Source: Streptococcus sp. 116-D4
GTDB taxonomy: Bacteria; Bacillota; Bacilli; Lactobacillales; Streptococcaceae
Length of the DNA stretch: 64,000 bases
Assembly: GCF_009731465.1 (NCBI RefSeq)
Contig: NZ_AP021887.1
Span: 242,001-306,000 of the forward strand
Direction of reading: 5' to 3'
Below are positions 18,599 to 25,531 of the stretch, piece by piece; positions within the stretch are counted from its first letter, which is position 1; each line of letters starts with the position of its first letter. The notes below the pieces were generated by a model. That model was not told the DNA's origin. It made no database searches and saw only the letters and a list, made by a program, of their open reading frames with translations. Made by a program: the position numbers and the translations under genes.

Positions 18599-18916
18599 TT
18601 AAAATAGGTCATTTTCTTCTGGGAGGAGGATCGTTTCTCTACCGTCCATATCTAAAACCAGTACTTTTGGGGGATAAAGAGGGTCGAAAGGATGGTTAAA
18701 GTCAAAATCAATGCTTGTAGGGAGGTGTTGACTTGAAAAGTGGAAGGTAATTGTTCCTTGGTTATTAAGCAATTGAAACTCGAGTTCTTCTTCCAATTCA
18801 AAGACATTTTTTAAGAAATGGTCGATGATATACCAAAAAGAGTCAATGATATCATCAGGCAAGCTGGTAACAATGCCAAAACTAGCAGACCGCATGTGGG
18901 TATTGGTAAAAGCCAT
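18599..18916 (-). CDS. DUF960-family protein
   Basis: A 105-residue protein beginning MAFTNTHMRSASFGIVTSLPDDIIDSFWYIIDHFLK, the conserved start of DUF960 proteins found across lactic acid bacteria. It has no known function, no signal peptide and no membrane segment. I chose the ATG at 18916 with a strong RBS on the minus strand (AAAGGGGGAAGAA); the longer upstream extension is rejected for lack of an RBS. It is divergent from ccpA, with about 235 bases between start codons. Confidence 0.78.
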   Translation of the reverse strand: MAFTNTHMRSASFGIVTSLPDDIIDSFWYIIDHFLKNVFELEEELEFQLLNNQGTITFHFSSQHLPTSIDFDFNHPFDPLYPPKVLVLDMDGRETILLPEENDLF

Positions 18917-19039
18917 ATTTCTTCCCCCTTTCTTTTCCCTTATCATACAGCAAATAGGATTAAAAATCAAGAAAAGGCGATTTTTTCTTCATAAACATAG
19001 CTTCCTATGAAATTTTTTCAAATAATCTTCAAAAAATGC

Positions 19040-19102
19040 TTGAAAGTGTTTACAAATAGTGATAAAATGAAATAAGGAGAATCATGAAAACGAAATTTTC
19101 AT
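19040..19102 (+). promoter_or_regulatory. ccpA promoter with cre-like site and leader hairpin
   Basis: TTGAAA (19040-19045), 17 bases, TAAAAT (19063-19068). Inside it, TGAAAGTGTTTACA (19041-19054) matches the cre consensus in 13 of 14 positions. Downstream, ATGAAAA-CGAAA-TTTTCAT (19084-19102) is a perfect inverted repeat in the leader. Autoregulation is likely. Confidence 0.6.
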
Positions 19103-19151
19103 ACCGTCTCTTTTTAGAGTTTCGTGAGGTATGATATAGAAAGGAAATGAA

Positions 19152-20162
19152 ATGAATACAGACGATACAATAACGATTTATGATGTCGCCCGTGAAGCAG
19201 GGGTTTCAATGGCGACGGTTAGCCGTGTAGTCAATGGCAATAAGAATGTAAAAGAGAATACCCGTAAAAAAGTGCTTGAGGTGATTGATCGTTTGGATTA
19301 CCGTCCAAATGCCGTAGCGCGTGGTCTTGCAAGTAAAAAGACAACCACTGTCGGAGTTGTGATTCCAAATATTACCAATGGTTATTTCTCAACGCTTGCT
19401 AAAGGGATTGATGATATCGCTGAAATGTACAAGTACAATATTGTCCTTGCTAATAGTGATGAAGATGATGACAAGGAAATTTCAGTTGTCAATACACTGT
19501 TTTCTAAGCAAGTGGATGGGATCATCTTTATGGGGTACCACTTGACTGAAAAAATTCGTTCAGAGTTTTCTCGTTCACGGACACCAGTTGTTCTTGCAGG
19601 GACAGTGGATGTAGAACATCAGCTTCCAAGTGTCAATATTGACTACAAACAAGCTACGATTGATGCGATGAGCTACCTTGCTAAAGAAAATGAGCGCATC
19701 GCTTTCGTAAGCGGTCCGCTAGTGGATGATATCAATGGTAAGGTTCGTTTGGTTGGCTACAAGGAAGCCTTGAAAAAAGCAGGGATTTCCTATAGCGAAG
19801 GATTGGTATTTGAATCTAAATACACTTATGAAGATGGTTATGCCTTGGCTGAACGCTTGATTTCATCAAACGCAACTGCAGCAGTTGTAACAGGTGATGA
19901 ATTGGCAGCAGGTGTCTTGAATGGTTTGGCTGATCACGGTGTGTCTGTGCCAGAAGAGTTTGAAATCATTACTAGTGATGATTCACAAATCTCACGCTTT
20001 ACCCGTCCAAACTTGACGACTATTGCTCAACCTCTTTATGACCTTGGTGCCATTAGTATGCGTATGCTGACTAAGATTATGCACAAGGAAGAGTTGGAAG
20101 AACGCGAAGTTCTCTTACCTCATGGTTTGACAGAACGTCGTTCAACACGAAAACGTAAATAG
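19152..20162 (+). CDS. ccpA: Catabolite control protein A
   Basis: A 336-residue LacI-family regulator. The N-terminal helix-turn-helix and hinge are YDVAREAGVSMATVSRVVNGNKN and DYRPNAVARGLASKK (residues 9-62). The periplasmic-binding-like core follows, with EIITSDDSQISRFTRPNLTTI and a final HGLTERRSTRKRK. With HPr-Ser46-P it binds cre sites and controls sugar-use genes; candidate targets in this window are manLMN, pflA and itself. The ATG at 19152 lies after AAAGGAAAT. It is monocistronic with its own promoter and terminator. Confidence 0.95.
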   Translation: MNTDDTITIYDVAREAGVSMATVSRVVNGNKNVKENTRKKVLEVIDRLDYRPNAVARGLASKKTTTVGVVIPNITNGYFSTLAKGIDDIAEMYKYNIVLANSDEDDDKEISVVNTLFSKQVDGIIFMGYHLTEKIRSEFSRSRTPVVLAGTVDVEHQLPSVNIDYKQATIDAMSYLAKENERIAFVSGPLVDDINGKVRLVGYKEALKKAGISYSEGLVFESKYTYEDGYALAERLISSNATAAVVTGDELAAGVLNGLADHGVSVPEEFEIITSDDSQISRFTRPNLTTIAQPLYDLGAISMRMLTKIMHKEELEEREVLLPHGLTERRSTRKRK

Positions 20163-20164
20163 AA

Positions 20165-20200
20165 AAAATCAGGGAATCATGAAGATTTCCTGATTTTGCT
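20165..20200 (+). terminator. Terminator after ccpA (bidirectional)
   Basis: AAAATCAGG (20165-20173) and CCTGATTTT (20189-20197), extended by inner GAAAT-type pairs. It lies between the convergent ccpA and asparaginase genes. Confidence 0.85.
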
Positions 20201-20215
20201 TTCTAGAGAAGAGAC

Positions 20216-21178
20216 TCAGCCTTCCATATAGTCTTTCAAAGCCTGTCCTGTTAATCCGGCATTGAGGGCGATGAGGAGTTTCAAGCGGGCTTTTTGGGCG
20301 TTGAGTTCTTTAACAAAGAAGACACCTTCTTTTTGCAACTGCACGCCCCCACCCTGGTAGGCATAAACAGGTTCAGCAATACCGTTAAAGCATCGTGAAA
20401 CCAGGGCAACTGGGATTCCTTTTTGCAGAAGGCTTTCTAATTTTTGAGCTGTTTCTTTGGGAACATTACCAGCTCCGAAGGCTTGGATAATCAAACCGTC
20501 CAATTGTTCCAAATCCAGCATATCAATCAGCTCATCTGTCATACCAGCATAGGCTGATATGATAGGAACCAAGCCTTGTATGTGTTCAAGGTCAAAGCGA
20601 ACACGAGGTTCAGCCGTTTTAAAGTAGAGAATTTCCTGTTTCATAATCAGACCAAGGGGGCCATGTGTTGGGGTCTGGAAGGTGCCGACGTTGGTCGTAT
20701 GTGTTTTGGTGACATACTTGGCAGCGTGGATTTCATCGTTCATAACGACCAAAACTCCTTTGTCAGCAGCCCTGTCATCGCTAGCCACCCTTAAAGCACT
20801 CAGATAATTATAGACACCATCGCTTCCGAGTTCGTTGGAACTACGCATGGCCCCTGTTAGAACGATAGGCATGTGGGGAACTTCCATGGTATCCAGGAAA
20901 TAGGCGGTTTCTTCTAGGGTATCGGTTCCGTGCGTGATGACAACACCATCGTAGTTATCTGCTTCCTCTTTGATTTTTTGATAGAGGGCCAGCATATGCT
21001 TTGGTTTGATATGGGGACTTGGCAGGTTAAAAAAGTCCAAGGCGTGGACTTGGATTCCTTTAAGAGGATTGGACACATGGTTCATGGGATTATCTGAACT
21101 CGTCACAACAGCGCCAGAAGCATCGGCTTGCATGGAAATAGTCCCACCCGTATGTAAAACAAGGATTTTCTTAGGCAT
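20216..21178 (-). CDS. ansA: L-asparaginase, type I (cytoplasmic)
   Basis: A 320-residue asparaginase converting asparagine to aspartate and ammonia. The N-terminal nucleophile motif VLHTGGTISM contains the catalytic Thr. The second active-site block is VVITHGTDTLEETAYFLD (near residues 80-97). Other family blocks are LTGAMRSSNELGSDG and QAFGAGNVP. There is no signal peptide, consistent with the cytoplasmic type. It is divergent from the HAD fusion gene with 65 bases between starts. Note that asnA, which makes asparagine, is also in this window. Confidence 0.94.
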   Translation of the reverse strand: MPKKILVLHTGGTISMQADASGAVVTSSDNPMNHVSNPLKGIQVHALDFFNLPSPHIKPKHMLALYQKIKEEADNYDGVVITHGTDTLEETAYFLDTMEVPHMPIVLTGAMRSSNELGSDGVYNYLSALRVASDDRAADKGVLVVMNDEIHAAKYVTKTHTTNVGTFQTPTHGPLGLIMKQEILYFKTAEPRVRFDLEHIQGLVPIISAYAGMTDELIDMLDLEQLDGLIIQAFGAGNVPKETAQKLESLLQKGIPVALVSRCFNGIAEPVYAYQGGGVQLQKEGVFFVKELNAQKARLKLLIALNAGLTGQALKDYMEG

Positions 21179-21205
21179 GATTTACTCACTCTTTCTGAAA
21201 TGTGG

Positions 21206-21232
21206 TATAATCATTGTATCACAAAAGGGGAG
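21206..21232 (+). promoter_or_regulatory. Promoter of the HAD fusion gene
   Basis: TATAAT at 21206-21211 with TGTGG directly upstream (extended -10 type), followed by the RBS GGGGAGA before the ATG at 21244. Confidence 0.6.
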
Positions 21233-21243
21233 ATTGGGATAGA

Positions 21244-22635
21244 ATGGAAGTCAAAGCTGTTTTTTTTGATATCGATGGAACCTTGGTCAACGATCGCAAG
21301 AGTGTTTTGAAATCCACTAAGGACGCGATTAAGATTGTCAAAGAGCAAGGAGTGCTTGTTGGTGTAGCGACAGGGCGAGGCCCTTTTTTTGTTAAGGAAT
21401 TGATGGACGATTTAGATTTGGATTTTGCGGTAACCTACAATGGTCAATATATCTTTAATAAAGACAGAGTCTTGTTCACGAGTCCTATTTCCAAGTTACA
21501 TTTGCGCCAGCTGATTGGCTATGCTAAAAAAGAGGGCAAGGAGATTGCCCTAGGGACCAAGGATGCTATGTTGGGCTCTAAAATCATGTCCTTTGGTCTG
21601 GGTTCTTTTTCCCAACGAATCAGTCGCTTCGTTCCCTCTGTTTTAACTCGGACGGTGAGTCAGTCCTTTAATCGCATGGTTAGCAAGGTTGTTCCCCAAG
21701 AGGAAGAAGATCTGCTTCATCTGATGAATCAGCCTATCTACCAAGTTTTGATGCTGATGACGCCAGAAGAAACTGAGAAGGTGGCAGCTGATTTTGAAGA
21801 CTTGAAATTGACACGTAGCAATCCTTTTGCAGCGGATGTCATCAATCAAGGAAACTCTAAATTGGAAGGCATTCGCCGAGTTGGGAAAGAATATGGCTTT
21901 GACCTCAACCAAGTGATGGCCTTTGGTGACTCGGATAACGACCTTGAAATGCTGGCTGGTGTTGGTATGTCGGTCGCTATGGGAAATGGTAGCAGCAGTG
22001 TCAAGGAAGTTGCCAAGCACATCACAACCAGTAATCAGCAAGATGGAATCCACAAGGCCTTGGAACATTTTGGTGTTCTGGCCTCAGAAAAAGTCTTTGT
22101 CAGTCGTGACTATCATTTTAATAAAGTTAAGACCTTCCACCACATGATGGATGAACGGACCCAAGAAGAACCTCGAGCTTGGGACTTAGAAGGTGCCACC
22201 CACAGGGCTGGTTTTAAAATAGAAGAATTGGTGGAGTTTGTCCGAGCAGCCAGTCCCTCTGAAGAGGACTTTGGTCAAGCTCTATCACAACTTCATCAAG
22301 CTCTTGATCAAGCAGCAGAAAAAGTAGCCAAGAAAACACCTGCCCAGCAAGATTTGGTAGGGCAGGTGGATGCCTTGATTGATACGCTTTACTTCATCTA
22401 TGGTAGCTTTGTTTTGATGGGAGTGGATCCAGAACGGATTTTTGACATTGTCCATCAGGCTAATATGGGGAAAATTTTTCCTGACGGCAAAGCTCACTTT
22501 GATCCAGTGACCCACAAAATCTTAAAACCAGATGACTGGGAGGAGAGATATACTCCAGAGCCTGCCATTAAAAAGGAAATTGAGCGCCAGATAAAGGCCT
22601 ATGAGCGCCATAAAAAGAGAAATAATACTCAATGA
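21244..22635 (+). CDS. HAD-IIB phosphatase fused to a MazG-like pyrophosphohydrolase domain
   Basis: A 463-residue two-domain protein. Residues 1-275 are a Cof-type HAD phosphatase (FFDIDGTLVND, VATGRGP, AFGDSDNDLEMLAG). Residues from about 285 on match the all-alpha phosphoribosyl-ATP-pyrophosphohydrolase / MazG-like fold: a helical domain with acidic runs (EEDFGQALSQLHQALDQ, LVGQVDALIDTLYFIYGSF) and a closing MGKIFPDGKAHFDPVTHKILKPDDW. It may strip pyrophosphate and then phosphate from damaged or surplus nucleotides, but the substrate is unknown. The ATG at 21244 follows GGGGAGA. The last codons (AAT ACT CAA TGA) come from the BOX element that begins at 22625. Confidence 0.85.
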   Translation: MEVKAVFFDIDGTLVNDRKSVLKSTKDAIKIVKEQGVLVGVATGRGPFFVKELMDDLDLDFAVTYNGQYIFNKDRVLFTSPISKLHLRQLIGYAKKEGKEIALGTKDAMLGSKIMSFGLGSFSQRISRFVPSVLTRTVSQSFNRMVSKVVPQEEEDLLHLMNQPIYQVLMLMTPEETEKVAADFEDLKLTRSNPFAADVINQGNSKLEGIRRVGKEYGFDLNQVMAFGDSDNDLEMLAGVGMSVAMGNGSSSVKEVAKHITTSNQQDGIHKALEHFGVLASEKVFVSRDYHFNKVKTFHHMMDERTQEEPRAWDLEGATHRAGFKIEELVEFVRAASPSEEDFGQALSQLHQALDQAAEKVAKKTPAQQDLVGQVDALIDTLYFIYGSFVLMGVDPERIFDIVHQANMGKIFPDGKAHFDPVTHKILKPDDWEERYTPEPAIKKEIERQIKAYERHKKRNNTQ

Positions 22636-22774
22636 AAATGAAAGAGCAAACTAGGAAACTAGCCGCAGGCTGCTCAAAACACTGTTTGGAGGTTGCAGAT
22701 GAAACTGACGAAGTCAGTCACATATATATGGCAAGGCGACGTTGACGTGGTTTGAAGAGATTTTCGAAGAGTAT
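22625..22774 (-). repeat. BOX element
   Basis: Reverse orientation: ATACTCAATGAAAATGAAAG at the left and GAAGAGATTTTCGAAGAGTAT at the right, about 150 bp, with one B-type unit (AACACTGTTTGGAGG core, slightly degenerate) and the boxA core ATGGCAAGGCGACGTTGACG. Its left end supplies the stop codon of the upstream gene. Confidence 0.92.
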
Positions 22775-22782
22775 AAATAGTA

Positions 22783-22813
22783 AACAAAAAGGAGCTCAAC
22801 GCTCCTTTTTGTT
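22783..22813 (-). terminator. Bidirectional terminator
   Basis: AACAAAAAGGAGC pairs perfectly with GCTCCTTTTTGTT across a 5-base loop. It lies between the convergent HAD fusion and uspA genes. Confidence 0.88.
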
Positions 22814-22817
22814 GTAA

Positions 22818-23270
22818 TTATAAGGTTTTTTCTTGTTCTCTCACAACAAGTAAATCGACCTTAGCATGGCGGAGAATGTATTCGGATGAAGAGCCGACCA
22901 AGAGGCGTTCAAAAGCGTTGAGACCAGTGGCACCAACGAGGATGAGGTCCACTTCTTCAGCATCTGGAATGGTACGTGCCAAGAGGGTTTTTGGATTTCC
23001 CATTTCAATGACGATATGAACATCTGCCACCCCAGCATCTTTAGCACGTTTTTCGTACTCTTTCATCAGACTTTCAGCGTCGACTTGGAGTTGTTCGTAA
23101 ACTTCAGCATCAAAGGTGGATACGCTTTGAAGAGCACGTGTGTCAATGACATGAGCGATGGTGAGTTTAGCGTCGTTTCGTAGAGCAGAATGAACTCCCT
23201 TGACAAAAGCTAAGTCCGCTTCCTTAGAACCATCGATTGCGACCATAATATTTTGGTAACGTTGTGTCAT
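22818..23270 (-). CDS. Universal stress protein UspA family
   Basis: A 150-residue UspA-type protein. It begins TQRYQNIMVAIDGSKEADLAF, with the nucleotide-binding Asp, and ends with the ATP-binding loop LVGATGLNAFERLLVGSSSEYILRHAKVDLLVVR (G-2x-G-9x-G(S/T) pattern). Such proteins bind ATP and accumulate under stress; the exact role is unknown. The RBS AGGAGGTTTC is seen on the minus strand. It stands alone with its own terminator. Confidence 0.93.
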   Translation of the reverse strand: MTQRYQNIMVAIDGSKEADLAFVKGVHSALRNDAKLTIAHVIDTRALQSVSTFDAEVYEQLQVDAESLMKEYEKRAKDAGVADVHIVIEMGNPKTLLARTIPDAEEVDLILVGATGLNAFERLLVGSSSEYILRHAKVDLLVVREQEKTL

Positions 23271-23431
23271 AATGAAACCTCCTGAAATTTTCTTACTATA
23301 ATTGTAAACCTTTTCACTATAGAAGTAAAGTAAAAAAAGTATTTTCTAAAAGAATGTTAGCGCTTAAAATATATATAAATATATGATAAAATAAAAGAAA
23401 GGATAGCAGGGAAGAAGTGAAGGGAGGGAGA

Positions 23432-23734
23432 ATGATGAAAAACTCTTTTCAAGAAACAAAAAAATCAAATTTCCTTTATTATGGAATCATCCTAGTTTCA
23501 GTCTTGGTAGAAGTGATTATGATCTGGCAATTAGAGAAGTTGATTCCGCTTCTTTATCCAGGTTTTGTTGGCTTTTTAGTCTTTCATTTACTCTACCATT
23601 TGGCGTTATTCCTAGTCGCTAAAAGAAGTGGTCGCCAGGATTACTTGATGATATGGGGACTTTTCCTCATGTTCAATCTTCTCTATGACTCCTTTTTAGG
23701 CTTGCTTTTTCTAGGTTTATCTTTTGGTATGTGA
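23432..23734 (+). CDS. Small polytopic membrane protein, unknown function
   Basis: A 100-residue protein with three clear hydrophobic segments (FLYYGIILVSVLVEVIMIW, LYPGFVGFLVFHLLYHLALFLV, MIWGLFLMFNLLYDSFLGLLFLGLSF) and short basic loops. No family is recognised. The ATG at 23432 is preceded by GGGAGGGAG; an in-frame GTG at 23417 is less likely. A TATAAA-like AT-rich stretch (23370-23390) may hold the promoter. It is followed by a good terminator, so it is a free-standing gene. Confidence 0.65.
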   Translation: MMKNSFQETKKSNFLYYGIILVSVLVEVIMIWQLEKLIPLLYPGFVGFLVFHLLYHLALFLVAKRSGRQDYLMIWGLFLMFNLLYDSFLGLLFLGLSFGM

Positions 23735-23774
23735 TATGTCTTGCACAAAAACTCTGTTATTTCCACTGTCTTTT

Positions 23775-23797
23775 CCTCGCTTTTAGCGAGGTTTTTA
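23775..23797 (+). terminator. Terminator
   Basis: CCTCGC-TTTTA-GCGAGG followed by TTTTTATT. Confidence 0.88.
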
Positions 23798-23890
23798 TTC
23801 TGTATGAAGCTAGTAATAGATTTCAGTAAACTTGTCGCATGCTCTTTCTAGTGGTATAATGTTACTATCCTGATGAATTGAGGAAACAAT

Positions 23891-25105
23891 ATGAAAGAAT
23901 ATAATAAGTCTAGTAAGTTAGAGCATGTTGCTTATGATATCCGTGGTCCTGTTTTGGAAGAAGCCATGCGGATGCGAGCAAACGGAGAAAAGATTTTACG
24001 TCTGAATACAGGAAATCCAGCAGAGTTTGGCTTTACAGCGCCTGACGAGGTCATTCATGACTTGATTATGAATGCGCGTGATAGTGAAGGTTACTCTGAC
24101 TCCAAAGGGATTTTCTCAGCCCGTAAGGCCATCATGCAGTATTGCCAATTGAAGAAATTCCCAAACGTAGATATTGATGATATTTACCTTGGAAATGGTG
24201 TCAGTGAGCTGATTGTCATGTCTATGCAGGGGCTTTTGGACAACGGGGATGAGGTCTTGGTGCCTATGCCAGACTATCCTCTCTGGACAGCAGCTGTCAG
24301 CCTAGCTGGAGGAAATGCCGTTCACTATATCTGTGATGAAGCTGCAGAATGGTACCCAGATATTGACGATATCAAGTCAAAAATCACTTCCAATACCAAG
24401 GCAATCGTCCTTATCAATCCAAACAATCCAACTGGAGCCCTTTATCCTGAGGAACTCTTGTTGGAGATTATTGAGATTGCCCGTCAAAACGATTTGATTA
24501 TCTTTGCGGATGAAATTTATGACCGCATGGTAATGGATGGACATGTGCATACTCCTGTGGCTAGCTTGGCACCAGATGTTTTCTGTGTTAGCATGAATGG
24601 TTTGTCAAAATCGCACCGTATCGCTGGTTTCCGTGTGGGTTGGATGGTCTTGTCTGGTCCTAAGACTCATGTTAAAGGCTATATCGAAGGGCTCAATATG
24701 CTATCCAATATGCGCCTTTGCTCTAACGTTTTGGCCCAACAAGTCGTACAAACTTCCTTGGGTGGTCACCAGTCGGTCGATGAATTGCTCCTTCCTGGTG
24801 GGCGAATTTACGAGCAAAGAAACTTCATTTACAATGCCATTCAAGATATCCCAGGTTTATCTGCGGTTAAACCTAAGGCTGGACTCTATATCTTCCCTAA
24901 AATCGACCGCAATATGTACCGTATCGATGATGATGAGCAGTTTGTCCTTAATTTCTTGAAACAAGAAAAGGTTCTCTTGGTTCATGGTCGAGGCTTCAAC
25001 TGGCAGGAACCAGACCACTTCCGTATTGTTTACCTTCCTCGTGTCGATGAACTGGCCCAAATCCAAGAAAAGATGACTCGTTTCTTAAAACAGTATCGTA
25101 GATAG
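23891..25105 (+). CDS. PLP-dependent aminotransferase (alanine/aspartate type, AlaT-like)
   Basis: A 404-residue class I aminotransferase. The PLP lysine is in SMNGLSKSHRIAGFRVGWM (near residue 240); NPNNPTGALYP and ADEIYDRMV are the cofactor-contact blocks; the substrate-carboxylate arginine is in FRIVYLPR near the C-terminus. It fits the AlaT-like pyridoxal enzymes that transfer amino groups between alanine or aspartate and 2-oxoglutarate. The start ATG at 23891 follows GAGGAAAC. It probably has its own promoter (TATAAT at 23856-23861). Confidence 0.9.
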   Translation: MKEYNKSSKLEHVAYDIRGPVLEEAMRMRANGEKILRLNTGNPAEFGFTAPDEVIHDLIMNARDSEGYSDSKGIFSARKAIMQYCQLKKFPNVDIDDIYLGNGVSELIVMSMQGLLDNGDEVLVPMPDYPLWTAAVSLAGGNAVHYICDEAAEWYPDIDDIKSKITSNTKAIVLINPNNPTGALYPEELLLEIIEIARQNDLIIFADEIYDRMVMDGHVHTPVASLAPDVFCVSMNGLSKSHRIAGFRVGWMVLSGPKTHVKGYIEGLNMLSNMRLCSNVLAQQVVQTSLGGHQSVDELLLPGGRIYEQRNFIYNAIQDIPGLSAVKPKAGLYIFPKIDRNMYRIDDDEQFVLNFLKQEKVLLVHGRGFNWQEPDHFRIVYLPRVDELAQIQEKMTRFLKQYRR

Positions 25106-25156
25106 GGCTTACATTCGAAAAAGCGCCAAAAAGCTGGAAACATTTGCCTAGAGCTA

Positions 25157-25185
25157 TTGACAAAAGTGAAAGAATCAGATAGAAT
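25157..25185 (+). promoter_or_regulatory. rpmH promoter
   Basis: TTGACA (25157-25162), a 17-base spacer, TAGAAT (25180-25185). A roughly 70-base leader with a short palindrome (TAGCCGGCTA) follows before the RBS GAGGAGG. Confidence 0.75.
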
Positions 25186-25259
25186 AGTAAAGTATGTTTA
25201 GTAACTGATCACTTTATAGCCGGCTAAACGAATACAAAATCTATGAGGAGGTATTCATC

Positions 25260-25394
25260 GTGAAACGTACTTATCAACCAAGTAAACTTCGTCGTGCGCG
25301 CAAACACGGATTCCGTAACCGTATGTCAACTAAAAACGGTCGTCGCGTATTGGCAGCTCGTCGTCGTAAAGGACGCAAAGTTTTGGCTGCATAA
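25260..25394 (+). CDS. rpmH: 50S ribosomal protein L34
   Basis: A 44-residue, very basic protein beginning [20 protein letters not shown] and ending [11 protein letters not shown], the full-length bacterial L34. It starts with GTG at 25260, preceded by the RBS GAGGAGG; no ATG start is available. It sits at the end of an otherwise unrelated gene run, with its own strong promoter and terminator. Confidence 0.97.
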
Positions 25395-25411
25395 TCCAAA
25401 CGAATTCTATC

Positions 25412-25447
25412 AAAAATCAGTAGGAACTCGAGTCTACTGATTTTTAT
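25412..25447 (+). terminator. Terminator after rpmH
   Basis: AAAAATCAGTAG (25412-25423) and CTACTGATTTTT (25434-25445): a perfect 12-bp stem and a T-rich tail. Confidence 0.9.
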
Positions 25448-25531
25448 TTTTGTAAAAATGTTCAAAAGACTTTATATTTTTGCTCGAATAGTGTATAATA
25501 TTTCATATATAGTAAAAAATGGAGAATAATC

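Noticed and set aside
25222..25232. Competence (ComX) cin-box before rpmH
   Set aside because: AACGAATA differs from TACGAATA by one base but is in the transcribed leader, downstream of a good housekeeping promoter.
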